Shown: one piece after another, positions 1 to 7,599 of the stretch
How the letters are laid out: every line of letters begins with the position of its first letter
Position numbering within the stretch: the first letter of the stretch is position 1
Assembly: GCF_009849585.1 (NCBI RefSeq)
Contig: NZ_VCRN01000031.1
Location: 1-50,681 of the forward strand
DNA from: Bacillus sp. ZZV12-4809
GTDB lineage: Bacteria > Bacillota > Bacilli > Bacillales > Cytobacillaceae
Direction of reading: 5' to 3'
DNA length: 50,681 bases
Made by a program: the position numbers and the translations under genes
The notes under the pieces: model-generated
The model's database searches: none
The model's input: only the letters and a program-made list of their open reading frames with translations
What the model was told of the DNA's origin: nothing

Positions 1-23
1 GATTCTCTTTTCGGTTTGAACAT
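1..23 (-). CDS. 5' end of an outward-reading gene, cut by the window edge
   Basis: On the minus strand an ATG at base 23 follows a purine-rich AGGATGG ribosome binding site and begins M-F-K-P-K-R-E before the window ends. The same start occurs in mirror image at 50659-50681. Seven codons are too few to name the product; a paralogous gene family or a mobile element gene are both possible. Confidence 0.4.
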
Positions 24-49
24 GCCATCCACCATCCTAAGTAAAATTA

Positions 50-78
50 ATTATATTATATCAAATTAACGCGGTGAA
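50..78 (-). promoter_or_regulatory. Sigma-A-like promoter in left inverted repeat
   Basis: Read on the minus strand, TTCACC is followed after 17 bases by TATAAT (which overlaps a second TATAAT copy). It lies just downstream of the methyltransferase terminator and drives outward toward the truncated gene. Identical to the promoter at 50604-50632. Confidence 0.6.
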
Positions 79-95
79 TTAATAAAGTTAATGAT

Positions 96-128
96 AAAAA
101 TAAAAGCTGTCGAGAGTTTCTCGACAGC
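96..128 (-). terminator. Intrinsic terminator after the methyltransferase gene
   Basis: A perfect 10-bp stem (GCTGTCGAGA paired with TCTCGACAGC, 3-base loop, 106-128) is followed on the minus strand by TTTTATTTTT. It belongs to the inverted repeat and so is identical to the terminator after the last gene of the window. Confidence 0.85.
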
Positions 129-147
129 CTGAGGAGCCAATGGGCTC

Positions 148-765
148 CTATTTACTTTTACTGCAAACTGCAATCCCAAAAGGATAGTGTTTGCCTTCTC
201 TTTTTGGTTCAACGAGAACACTTCTCTGGTAATAAAATTCAGTCTCACCGTAAGACTTGAACAGATCAATAAATTCATCTTCAGTAAGCTGGTGAAAATG
301 GAAAGGCTCGTTTGTTGGCTTTCCTCTCCCGGCTCCGAATGGCGTGGATAAAATGAGAGTGCCGCCTGGCTTCAGCATTTTAAAAAGATTGTTAAGAAAT
401 ATTTCTTCTGATGCCACGTGTTCAAGGGTTTCAAAGCTCGTTATCACATCAAAGGATCCTAATTCTTCTGGGAGGGTTTCATCTTCCGCATTTGCTTTTA
501 CATATTGCACGAGAGGATGATAATGATGCTGTCTGGCATACTTCAGTGTTTCCTCATCAATGTCCACTGCTACAATTCCATTGATTTCTTTTTTCTTGGC
601 TTTTGCCATTATTTTTGAACCGTACCCTGTTCCGCAGGCAATATCAAGCACTCTCCCTTTAGCATAATAAAGGGCAAAATAATAACGTGCCAAATGTTCC
701 AGAAGCATTCCGTTAGTAACCGGCATTTGCTCGGGTATGATCCTTTCTCCGGTATTTTCCAGCAT
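148..765 (-). CDS. Class I SAM-dependent methyltransferase
   Basis: This 205-aa protein has the Rossmann methyltransferase fold signature: glycine-rich motif I (VLDIACGTGYGS, about residues 39-50), an acidic ribose-binding residue in VAVDID near 68, motif IV region FDVITSFETLEHV near 105-117 and LKPGGTLILSTP near 131-142. That pattern fits UbiE/COQ5-like cytosolic methyltransferases, but the substrate cannot be told from sequence. The minus-strand start is supported by a GGGTGGTGG ribosome binding site seven bases upstream. It is a single gene ending at the terminator at 96-128, divergent from the small gene at 881. Family assignment is firm, function open. Confidence 0.85.
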   Translation of the reverse strand: MLENTGERIIPEQMPVTNGMLLEHLARYYFALYYAKGRVLDIACGTGYGSKIMAKAKKKEINGIVAVDIDEETLKYARQHHYHPLVQYVKANAEDETLPEELGSFDVITSFETLEHVASEEIFLNNLFKMLKPGGTLILSTPFGAGRGKPTNEPFHFHQLTEDEFIDLFKSYGETEFYYQRSVLVEPKREGKHYPFGIAVCSKSK

Positions 766-880
766 TTTTACTCCACCACCCTTAATAGAAATTATAGCAA
801 ATATGGCATATGGTTTGTATGGACTGGTAAAATCATATAAAATGGGTCATTAGACAGGACAGCTATAAAGAGGTGATCCT

Positions 881-1282
881 TTGAAGCAGGTAGTGAAGCT
901 TAATGAAGAGATCCGCAGGCAAATATCAGATATTGAACAAAAATGTGAAAAGCTTGCAGAAAAACTTCTTAATACGTACAAAACAGACTTTCAAACTGAA
1001 GAGGGAAATCTGGTGGTGGACTTGGTTCGGACAATAAAAGGCCGGCGTGCATCAGAGGACGATGTGTTTGAAGTTGATTATGAGTCTATTTTGGAACTGG
1101 GAATTGAGACAGAGGATGAATTTTTTCCAAATGCTTATATTCCCATTTGGAAATGCAAGCAGGAAATGTTTCATTCCGTTGGCTATTTAACTAATCTGGA
1201 TATAGATTCAATAGAAAAGAAAATGATTCTTATGATTGAAGAAATGCTGTCAGATTGTGAAGAAGGGGAAATGTATGAATAA
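881..1282 (+). CDS. Small acidic protein of unknown function, coupled to a CobW GTPase
   Basis: The 133-aa product is rich in Glu and Asp, with a helical, coiled-coil-prone N-terminus (about residues 5-35) and no signal peptide or membrane segment. I do not recognise the family. It starts at a TTG preceded by AAAGAGGTGAT with good spacing. Its last codons overlap the start of the CobW/G3E gene by 8 bases (ATGTATGAATAA holds both signals), so the two are probably translationally coupled. The pairing suggests a client or partner of the metallochaperone-type GTPase, which is inference only. Confidence 0.7.
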   Translation: MKQVVKLNEEIRRQISDIEQKCEKLAEKLLNTYKTDFQTEEGNLVVDLVRTIKGRRASEDDVFEVDYESILELGIETEDEFFPNAYIPIWKCKQEMFHSVGYLTNLDIDSIEKKMILMIEEMLSDCEEGEMYE

Positions 1283-2195
1283 AACAGAAATATATATATT
1301 ATCAGGATTTCTGGGAAGCGGGAAAACGACGCTTTTAAAGCAGCTGCTGCAGGATGAAAAAAAGCAAGGCAGAAAAGTGGCAGTGATGATGAACGAGCTA
1401 GGGAAAGTTTCAATTGACTCGGACGCAATTGATGAGGATTTGCCATTAAAAGAGCTGCTTGATGGCTGCATATGCTGTACTATCTCAGATAAGCTGGAAG
1501 CCCAGCTTCAGGAATTGTTGATGGTTGAAAAGCCGGAGGCGATCTATATTGAAACTACGGGGGCTGCTCATCCAATTGAAGTTCTCGATAGCATCCTTTC
1601 CCCACTCTTTGCTGACAGGATGCAGGTAAAAGGTATTATTTCTGTTGTTGACGGTCCAAGGTGGCTTAATCGAAATATGTTAAGCCCTCAGGTGCAGCAG
1701 CTTTTAATTGAGCAGGTTCGGCATGCGGACTTAATTCTCTTAAATAAAGCAGACGAACTTTCTGAGGCGCAACAGGCCCGGCTTACAATGGAGGTTCAGG
1801 GTCTGAACAGCCAGGCATACACCATCTTAACTTCATACTCAAAGATCGCTGTGAAGCAGGTAAGAGGCATGTCCTCCGCGAAAAAGAGCAAGGCTTCCAA
1901 GTCACATGTTTTTACTGATCTTAAGCTTAGCACGTTCGTTTATCAGTTTCAAAAACCTGTCAATCAGACTGATTTTGAGGATTTTCTTAGAGGGCTTCCA
2001 GACACTGTGTACAGAATAAAAGGGTATATGAAGCTGCATTCATCACAGTATCCGTTTCTTTTTCAGTTCTCTTATGGGATGCCGCTCTATATGCAGGAAA
2101 ACATAAACATGCCTCTTAATATGGTGTTTATTGGAGAAAATCTTGATTGGGCAGAAATCGAACAAAGGTTAAAAATCTTAGAAGCATCTGATTAA
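1275..2195 (+). CDS. CobW/G3E-family GTPase (COG0523 metallochaperone type)
   Basis: The N-terminus carries a Walker A/G1 P-loop (SGFLGSGKTTLLK, about residues 10-22), the family hallmark CXCC metal-binding motif (GCICCT, Cys65, 67, 68), a switch region with EXTG (YIETTGAAHP) and the guanine-specificity motif NKAD. The C-terminal third resembles the CobW_C domain. COG0523 proteins use GTP hydrolysis to deliver zinc or other metals to client enzymes; the metal here is not known. I chose ATG 1275 over the upstream 1236 start because GAAGGGG lies just ahead of it and the P-loop then starts at the usual distance. No Zur-like box is obvious upstream. A terminator follows at 2213. Confidence 0.85.
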   Translation: MNKTEIYILSGFLGSGKTTLLKQLLQDEKKQGRKVAVMMNELGKVSIDSDAIDEDLPLKELLDGCICCTISDKLEAQLQELLMVEKPEAIYIETTGAAHPIEVLDSILSPLFADRMQVKGIISVVDGPRWLNRNMLSPQVQQLLIEQVRHADLILLNKADELSEAQQARLTMEVQGLNSQAYTILTSYSKIAVKQVRGMSSAKKSKASKSHVFTDLKLSTFVYQFQKPVNQTDFEDFLRGLPDTVYRIKGYMKLHSSQYPFLFQFSYGMPLYMQENINMPLNMVFIGENLDWAEIEQRLKILEASD

Positions 2196-2212
2196 TCCGG
2201 GAATTTAAAGGG

Positions 2213-2240
2213 AATCGCATTCAATGGGTGCGATTTTTTT
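2213..2240 (+). terminator. Terminator after the CobW-family gene
   Basis: ATCGCA and TGCGAT form a 6-bp stem with a 9-base loop, followed by a run of seven T. Confidence 0.7.
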
Positions 2241-2327
2241 CTTGCTTGAATGAATGAATAAAACCTTTTTTTGGGAAACTCATTATATAATGCCTTACCG
2301 AAAAAAACATATAAATGAGTGGAATTT

Positions 2328-3161
2328 ATGAAAACATTAAACATAGTCATTATATTCATCTTTCTTCTTTTTGCAGGGGGAACGCACACAACTGCGAGTA
2401 AAGAGGGGATTGGCTGGCGGATTGAGATGCTGCCATGGGAGAAAGTGAATGGGATATTGCCGAAATACAGTAAATTTACCGTTCTGGATGTGGAAACGGG
2501 AAAGAAGTTTAAGGTTCAGAGGCGTGCGGGCAGCCATCATGCAGATGTCCAGCCATTAAATGCTGAAGAAACTAAAATAATGAAAAGTATTTATGGCGGA
2601 AAATGGAGCTGGAAGAGGCGCGCCATTATAGTTATTAATGGAAATCAATGGATAGCGGCTTCCATGCATGGTATGCCCCATGGCGGAGGTGCACTGAAAA
2701 ATAATTTTCCAGGTCATTTCTGCATTCATTTTTATGGCAGTACGACACATCGAACTAACTTTATGGATTTATCACACAAGCTGATGATCCTGAAAGCGGC
2801 AGGAAAGCTTGATGGATATCTCTATAATGCCAATCCATATGAAATAATCAGCGCATTCATGGCCGGACTTAAACAGCAAGATGCAAGGATAGTCCAGCCG
2901 ATTTCACTTCAACCCATAGACTGGAATAAACTCCTGCCCAAAATTGAGAATGTCAGGTTAAGTGCGATGCCCGTTCTTCCGGCGGAGGATTTGGCAGATG
3001 AGCTGAGCATGGAAGTTCCAGTGGAAGCAGATTGGTTCATAAAAAAACGCGGCAGACAGCATTTTCGGGGCAAGATTTATCTTGTGCGCTTTTCACAGGC
3101 AGATCCATGGAAAGTGGATAATAAAAGATTCTTAATGGAAAATAAATTAGTGAATGAATAA
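2328..3161 (+). CDS. Exported protein with GHFCIHF motif, possible wall-active enzyme
   Basis: The product (277 aa from ATG 2328) begins with a hydrophobic segment typical of a signal peptide (about residues 3-20, then THTTAS). The mature part contains HGMPHGGG, then GHFCIHFYGSTTH and a following D-hxxH region. The spacing of His, Cys and Ser/Thr recalls the H...SHGC active site of L,D-transpeptidases, but the match is by eye and partial. The window shows no partner gene: it stands between terminators at 2213 and 3159. A GAGTGGA sequence precedes the chosen ATG; GTG 2319 is the alternative start. Export is likely, enzymatic role uncertain. Confidence 0.65.
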   Translation: MKTLNIVIIFIFLLFAGGTHTTASKEGIGWRIEMLPWEKVNGILPKYSKFTVLDVETGKKFKVQRRAGSHHADVQPLNAEETKIMKSIYGGKWSWKRRAIIVINGNQWIAASMHGMPHGGGALKNNFPGHFCIHFYGSTTHRTNFMDLSHKLMILKAAGKLDGYLYNANPYEIISAFMAGLKQQDARIVQPISLQPIDWNKLLPKIENVRLSAMPVLPAEDLADELSMEVPVEADWFIKKRGRQHFRGKIYLVRFSQADPWKVDNKRFLMENKLVNE

Positions 3162-3195
3162 AAGCCCGAGAACAGAATCTCAGGCTTTTATTTAT
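3159..3195. terminator. Bidirectional terminator between convergent genes
   Basis: AAAAGCCCGAGA pairs with TCTCAGGCTTTT around a 6-base loop, with T runs on both sides, serving the genes ending at 3161 (+) and 3197 (-). Confidence 0.8.
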
Positions 3196-3196
3196 T

Positions 3197-3439
3197 TCAC
3201 TGTTTTTCGCCAAATTTGATGAATGTCCGCTCGTCTTCAACAAGTCCGCAAGCCGCACATTGCACCCTTTTATCAGGGCCCTTATATGGCATATGGAAGG
3301 GGGACAGCTGTTCACTGCTGTACTCTTCCATAACATTCCCTGTCTGAGGATCCATTTTAATGGATTGAGGCACCTGTTTAATAATATTGAATCGGCTTCT
3401 GTTGGTTTTACAGTTTGGACACCGATAAGGTGAATTCAT
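3197..3439 (-). CDS. Small zinc-ribbon protein, unknown function
   Basis: The 80-aa product has two Cys pairs, CPNC near residue 8 and CAAC near residue 61, the arrangement of a single treble-clef/zinc-ribbon fold. There is no signal peptide. A minus-strand GAGAAAGGAG precedes the ATG. The middle (GPDKRVQCAACGLVEDERTF) resembles small stand-alone zinc-ribbon proteins of Bacillus. Function is not assignable. Confidence 0.7.
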   Translation of the reverse strand: MNSPYRCPNCKTNRSRFNIIKQVPQSIKMDPQTGNVMEEYSSEQLSPFHMPYKGPDKRVQCAACGLVEDERTFIKFGEKQ

Positions 3440-3556
3440 AACTCATTCTCCTTTCTCGCATATTAGCTGTATTTTTTGCATTTACAAAATTATTTATGTA
3501 AAAATACATCTAAGGAAATTTAATTGTTTCCTGTTTTGGAAGGGATGTGGCAAGTT

Positions 3557-3823
3557 ATGAGTCCAAAATATGAAAAGCTTCTGAATGAATACCGGAAGCT
3601 TTGGAACAACCGGAAACTAGAAGAGGACACTAATGCAGAAATCATTTTGAAAGAAGCAATCTCCAGGGAACTAAAGGATGAAAATTCACATCCAAGAGTC
3701 CGTAAGTCTGTCTATGAAAAATTTTTCCTTGCGGTTAAGAGAATTACTCATTCAGACATGGATGACACATCCAAAGCCGCACTTATCCAGATGCATATCC
3801 ATGAAGCGGAAGGGTTGAAATAG
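3557..3823 (+). CDS. Small hypothetical protein
   Basis: An 88-aa, charged, mostly helical protein with no recognised domain. Three starts are possible: TTG 3524, ATG 3545 and ATG 3557. I prefer 3557 because GGAAGGGATG lies about 11 bases upstream, while 3545 overlaps that site. It is a single gene ended by the hairpin at 3823. Confidence 0.6.
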   Translation: MSPKYEKLLNEYRKLWNNRKLEEDTNAEIILKEAISRELKDENSHPRVRKSVYEKFFLAVKRITHSDMDDTSKAALIQMHIHEAEGLK

Positions 3824-3846
3824 GGAGGTTCATGCCTCCTTTTTTT
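3823..3846 (+). terminator. Weak intrinsic terminator
   Basis: GGAGG pairs with CCTCC across a 6-base loop and is followed by seven T. Confidence 0.55.
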
Positions 3847-3885
3847 AATGTGTAGGTTTATTGCAGATTTCAGGATCCTTTCACA

Positions 3886-3923
3886 TTTATCTCACAATAT
3901 TAATGTAAGATAAAGTTAAGATA
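3886..3923 (+). promoter_or_regulatory. Candidate response-regulator site: inverted and 11-bp-spaced direct repeats
   Basis: TTTATCT (3886-3892) is mirrored by AGATAAA (3908-3914), and TAAGATA occurs at 3906-3912 and again at 3917-3923, a centre spacing of 11 bp. One-turn-spaced direct repeats are typical of OmpR-family operators. It lies 20-55 bp before the first gene of the two-component operon, so autoregulation by its own regulator is plausible but unproven. Confidence 0.4.
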
Positions 3924-3941
3924 GTAATTAGGAGAAATGAT

Positions 3942-4922
3942 ATGTCAAAAAAAATATATTGGCTTGTCTTTTTATGGATCACAACGGCCCTCCTTTCTTC
4001 CTGCTCAGAAAAGAGACTGCCTGAAATCCCTGAGGATGTCAGCTTTGCTGCTACAGTGAATATAAAAGATATGACCATATCTTTTGTGGACCTGGAAAAA
4101 AAAGAGCAGGCAGCAGAGTGGGCTATGGAAAAACCTTATACAGGCGCTTTGATTCTCCCGGACAATGACTCCATCCTGCTATATGGAAAACAGCTTGAAA
4201 CGGCTGATCTTTATTCCTTAAAGGAAGGTAAATTGATTGATAGCTGGGAAACAGGAGAAGGTATCGTTAATGGCATCATGCTTGATACTAATGACATAGC
4301 TTTTGCAGATCAAAATTTAAACAAAATTCGGTTCTTTAATCTAAATGGAGAAGAGGAAAAACAGGTCAAGACGGAAAGAGATCCGCTTACCCTCCTCGAA
4401 TCTGCTGCGGAAAATAAGTTATTTGTCCTTAGCTTTAATCATGAAAAACTGGGAATTATTGATCTTAAATCAAAAGCAGGAAGCGGAGAATTTACAATTC
4501 ATCCTTCAGCATCCGGTGCGTGGCTTAATGAGAGAAACGGTGAAATATGGATTGGCGGACATGGAGAAGGTGCAGAGATTGAACAAAATATCCATGTGTA
4601 TGACACTGATACCGGTAAGTTAAAAAAGAAAATTCCAGCTGCTTCGATGCCGGTTAATTTCCTAGGACAAGAAAATCATGTATATGTCTTAAGCCATGGT
4701 TCAAATATGTTATACAAAATTAATGATTCCGGGGAGGAAGCTGCCTCAGTTTCTGTTGGGGCAAATCCCTTTGAATTAGCTATTGCCAAAGATATTCTTC
4801 TAGTCGCCGGTTATGACAGCAATGATTTACATTTACTGGAGCCGAAAAGCTTAAAAACGCTTAGTAAAATTAAGGTTGGAGAGGGCCCGTTTAAGATAGT
4901 GATTAGGGAAAGTGGTGAATGA
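3942..4922 (+). CDS. Lipoprotein with YVTN-like beta-propeller repeats
   Basis: A signal peptide ends in a lipobox (ALLSSC, Cys about residue 21), so the protein should be anchored on the outer face of the membrane. The remaining ~300 residues are repeated 40-45 residue units with patterns such as DTNDIAFADQNLNKIRFFNLNG and GENHVYVLSHGSNMLYKIN, typical of a seven-bladed beta-propeller of the YVTN/NHL sort. It is the first gene of an operon with a response regulator (1-base gap), a kinase and a second lipoprotein, suggesting an extracytoplasmic sensing or accessory role for the kinase. The ligand is unknown. Confidence 0.8.
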   Translation: MSKKIYWLVFLWITTALLSSCSEKRLPEIPEDVSFAATVNIKDMTISFVDLEKKEQAAEWAMEKPYTGALILPDNDSILLYGKQLETADLYSLKEGKLIDSWETGEGIVNGIMLDTNDIAFADQNLNKIRFFNLNGEEEKQVKTERDPLTLLESAAENKLFVLSFNHEKLGIIDLKSKAGSGEFTIHPSASGAWLNERNGEIWIGGHGEGAEIEQNIHVYDTDTGKLKKKIPAASMPVNFLGQENHVYVLSHGSNMLYKINDSGEEAASVSVGANPFELAIAKDILLVAGYDSNDLHLLEPKSLKTLSKIKVGEGPFKIVIRESGE

Positions 4923-4923
4923 C

Positions 4924-5598
4924 ATGCTGAATATCCTGATAATTGATGATGAAGCTGATATGGGGCATTTGATTGAGATGTACCTGGGGAATTCAGGATT
5001 TACATGCTTTTTAGCAGAAAGCGGCGTTGAGGCATACGGCATACTTGGAAATAATATGATAGACTTGGTTATTCTAGATATAATGATGCCGGATGAAGAT
5101 GGATTTGAAGTGTGTTCTCAGATCAGGAAAAAATCAAATGTACCTATTATATTTCTCTCTGCCAAGGGAGAGGAATGGGATAAAGTGAAAGCACTCCAGT
5201 TAGGAGGGGATGACTATATCGTCAAGCCATTCAGTCCTGGAGAACTTATTGCCAGAATAAATGCAGTACTCCGAAGAACTGGCGGATTAAAAGATGACTT
5301 GGATTCTGTGCAGATTGGGCAAATCACAATTGACAAAAAAGCACGCAAGGTAACAGTAGAGGGGAAGCAGGTCACGCTCACTCTTAAAGAATATGAATTG
5401 CTTCTATTTTTTTACGAACATAAAAACCAGGCATTAAGGCGGGAGCAGCTTCTTGAATACATATGGGGTATAGATTATACAGGAAGCTTAAGAACGGTGG
5501 ATACTCATATAAAAACCTTGAGAATGAAACTGGGGGTTGGGGACTATATCCAAACAGTCTGGGGAGTAGGCTATAAATTAGAGGTGCCATGTGAATGA
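4924..5598 (+). CDS. OmpR/PhoB-family response regulator
   Basis: The receiver domain (residues 1-118) has the acidic pair D8-D9, phospho-acceptor D52 in LVILDIMMP, and K101 in the KPF motif. The C-terminal half is a winged-helix DNA-binding domain ending in RTVDTHIKTLR and TVWGVGYKL. The start ATG 4924 has AAAGTGGTGA upstream and follows the lipoprotein stop by one base. The gene overlaps the kinase by four bases (ATGA), a typical two-component arrangement. Direct repeats at 3906-3923 may be its operator. Confidence 0.93.
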   Translation: MLNILIIDDEADMGHLIEMYLGNSGFTCFLAESGVEAYGILGNNMIDLVILDIMMPDEDGFEVCSQIRKKSNVPIIFLSAKGEEWDKVKALQLGGDDYIVKPFSPGELIARINAVLRRTGGLKDDLDSVQIGQITIDKKARKVTVEGKQVTLTLKEYELLLFFYEHKNQALRREQLLEYIWGIDYTGSLRTVDTHIKTLRMKLGVGDYIQTVWGVGYKLEVPCE

Positions 5599-6998
5599 AA
5601 TTTTTGACCAATAGCCTGGCAAAAAAAATGTGGCTGACCGTGACAGCAGCGATTATCATTACGATCTTATATTCCTATTTTTTATCTTATTTATTTTATG
5701 AAAAAATATATGTGGAAGATGTAAGAGATTCCCTGCTGACTGAAGGGCGAAACCTCTCGTCAGAGTACGAGGGAGGGCCTTTGACAGAGAGTCTAAGGGA
5801 AAAAATCGATTGGTATAATTCAAAATCAGAAACAGAGGTTTTTATTGTTAACAATCCAAGAGAGCTTAGTGCCTGTCTGCCGTTTGAAATTGACTACCAG
5901 ACACTAATAGGTGAAAAAGAACGGGAAGAGCTTCTTAAAGGCAGAGCGGTTGAAAAATTGGGCTATGAAAAAAGGTTTGACCGGAAAATAATGGGTGTTA
6001 TTATTCCCCTTCTCGATGGTAATCGGCTGGAGGGTATCATATATTTATATGTTCCCCTTGCAAAAATTTCAGAGATTACCCATGATTTTGCCTACCTATG
6101 GCTGGCTGCTGCGATGATTTTTACGTTCATCAGCATTATTTTAGGTACCATGCTGGTTAAAAAGCTGACAAAGCCTCTATTGGATATGAAAGTTGCAGCT
6201 GATCATGTTTCAAAGGGACACTATGATATTCATTTGAATATTGATTCGAAGGACGAAATTGGCCAGCTGGCAAATGCATTTAATCATATGTCTTCATCTA
6301 TACAAAAAGAAGACGAAAAGAAAAAGGATTTTCTCGCAAACGTTTCCCATGAACTGCGAACTCCCATCAGCTATGTAAAGGGCTACAGTGAAGCACTTCT
6401 GTCCGGTATGGCAAAAACTGAGGAAGACAGACAAAAATATTTGCAGCTAATGCATAGGGAGTCTAAAAGGATGGAACGTTTGGTGGGAGATCTGCTTGAT
6501 TTGTCGAAGCTTGAATCTGACGAATATAAACTCGAAAAAATGGCGCTGCCTTTGGGGCAGCTAATAGAGGATGCTATTGAAAAATATAAGCATGTCCTTC
6601 GTGAAAAACATTTGGATTTACAATACTGCCTGGATCCCGAAGTCATCATTAACGGTGACGAAGGCAGGGTTGAACAGATTATCCAAAATATTATGGACAA
6701 TTCAATTCGTTATACAGACGAAGGCGGTATTAGCATCCGTTTATATCAAGAGAAAGATAAATGTGTGATTGAAATAGAAGATACAGGGATTGGGATTTCT
6801 GAAGAACATTTAAGCAAGATTAAACAAAGGTTTTATAGAGTGAATAAAGGCAGAACAAGATCTGATGGCGGTACAGGCCTTGGACTTGCCATTGCAGAAA
6901 AGCTGGTTAAACTCCATCATGGTGAGCTGACTGTTATAAGTGATTTAAATAAAGGAACAACGGTTAAAATTGTGCTGCCGCTGTTCGAAATAAGATAG
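5595..6998 (+). CDS. Sensor histidine kinase (HAMP-HisKA-HATPase)
   Basis: The 467-aa protein has a first membrane segment at about residues 10-33, an extracytoplasmic sensor region of about 130 residues, a second membrane segment near 168-190, a HAMP linker, the H box (NVSHELRTP), the N box (DNSIRYTDEGG), G1 (EDTGIGI) and G2 (GGTGLGLAI). All catalytic boxes look intact. It forms the pair with the preceding response regulator and is flanked by two lipoproteins in one operon, so its signal is probably on the outer membrane face or in the wall. Confidence 0.93.
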   Translation: MKFLTNSLAKKMWLTVTAAIIITILYSYFLSYLFYEKIYVEDVRDSLLTEGRNLSSEYEGGPLTESLREKIDWYNSKSETEVFIVNNPRELSACLPFEIDYQTLIGEKEREELLKGRAVEKLGYEKRFDRKIMGVIIPLLDGNRLEGIIYLYVPLAKISEITHDFAYLWLAAAMIFTFISIILGTMLVKKLTKPLLDMKVAADHVSKGHYDIHLNIDSKDEIGQLANAFNHMSSSIQKEDEKKKDFLANVSHELRTPISYVKGYSEALLSGMAKTEEDRQKYLQLMHRESKRMERLVGDLLDLSKLESDEYKLEKMALPLGQLIEDAIEKYKHVLREKHLDLQYCLDPEVIINGDEGRVEQIIQNIMDNSIRYTDEGGISIRLYQEKDKCVIEIEDTGIGISEEHLSKIKQRFYRVNKGRTRSDGGTGLGLAIAEKLVKLHHGELTVISDLNKGTTVKIVLPLFEIR

Positions 6999-7015
6999 GA
7001 TAAAGGAGATTTAAG

Positions 7016-7477
7016 ATGAAGAAGCTACTAAATATCTGGCTCCCGCTAATGCTCATGGTTACCCTGGCAGCCTGCAGCAATGGTAATCAAACAACAGAGG
7101 AAGAACCGCAATTCCTGGATGTCGAGTTATCCATTAATCCTGAAAAAGCAGAAGCAAATGAACCTGTAGTTTTTGAAGCAAAAGTTACATATGGAGAAGA
7201 AGAGGTCACAGATGCAGACGAGGTAAAGTTTGAAATCTGGAGAGCAAATGCAACAGAGCATGAAAAAGTTCTTGTTGAACATGCTGGTCATGGAATTTAT
7301 CGGCTCAAGAAAACCTTTGAAGAAGAAGGAACCTACTATATATACTCACATGTAACGGCACGAAGAATGCATAATATGCCTAAAAAAGAATTTGTTATTG
7401 GTCAGCCCAGTGCACCTGAAAAAGAATCAGGCAGCCAGGAAGAAGATATGGATGACAATGATCATGGCAGCCATTAA
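7016..7477 (+). CDS. Lipoprotein with YtkA/FixH-like domain
   Basis: A signal peptide ends in a lipobox (LAACS, Cys about residue 20). The mature 130 residues contain a single immunoglobulin-like beta-sandwich of the YtkA/FixH type, with a His-rich stretch (EHAGHGIY, HVTARRMHNM) and a Glu/Asp/His tail ending DDNDHGSH. Such His/Met-rich strands occur in copper-associated YtkA-like proteins, so metal binding is possible. It has an AAAGGAGAT ribosome binding site and follows the kinase by 17 bases. The operon ends at the hairpin at 7476. Confidence 0.75.
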   Translation: MKKLLNIWLPLMLMVTLAACSNGNQTTEEEPQFLDVELSINPEKAEANEPVVFEAKVTYGEEEVTDADEVKFEIWRANATEHEKVLVEHAGHGIYRLKKTFEEEGTYYIYSHVTARRMHNMPKKEFVIGQPSAPEKESGSQEEDMDDNDHGSH

Positions 7478-7501
7478 AAAGCAGCATTGGCTGCTTTTTT
7501 T
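7476..7501 (+). terminator. Terminator of the two-component operon
   Basis: AAAAGCAGC pairs with GCTGCTTTT across a 4-base loop and continues into a T tract. Confidence 0.85.
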
Positions 7502-7582
7502 GTTTTGGATCGGTTAATCCTGCTGGAATTTTTCCTTTGGGGGCATATATACCCATTAAGGGGTACATATACCTATCATATT

Positions 7583-7599
7583 TGTTACACCAGTGTAAT
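7583..7599 (+). promoter_or_regulatory. WalR (YycF)-type box in a 448-bp gene-free region
   Basis: TGTTAC-5 bases-TGTAAT matches the published WalR direct-repeat consensus TGT(A/T)A(A/T/C)-N5-TGT(A/T)A(A/T/C) at every position. WalRK controls wall hydrolases and exoproteins in Firmicutes, and the next gene encodes a secreted CAP protein, but the box is about 330 bp upstream of its start. The rest of 7502-7925 has no ORF. It holds repeated strings (TATACCCAT at about 7548 and 7712; TTTCTAAG twice near 7763-7790) that suggest further binding sites, and a possible -10 (TATGAT, near 7857). Confidence 0.45.

Larger units (their letters stand above)
1..131. repeat. Left arm of a 131-bp perfect inverted repeat at the window ends
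   Basis: Bases 1-131 are the exact reverse complement of 50551-50681; the first mismatch is at base 132 versus 50550. Reading outward, each arm holds a terminator hairpin, a promoter and the start of an outward-directed gene. Because both arms lie exactly at the window edges, this may be a dispersed chromosomal repeat at which a contig was broken rather than a functional terminal repeat. Confidence 0.95.

Noticed and set aside
66..278. 70-aa frame on the minus strand
   Set aside because: It overlaps the terminator and the end of the methyltransferase gene in another frame and has no ribosome binding site.
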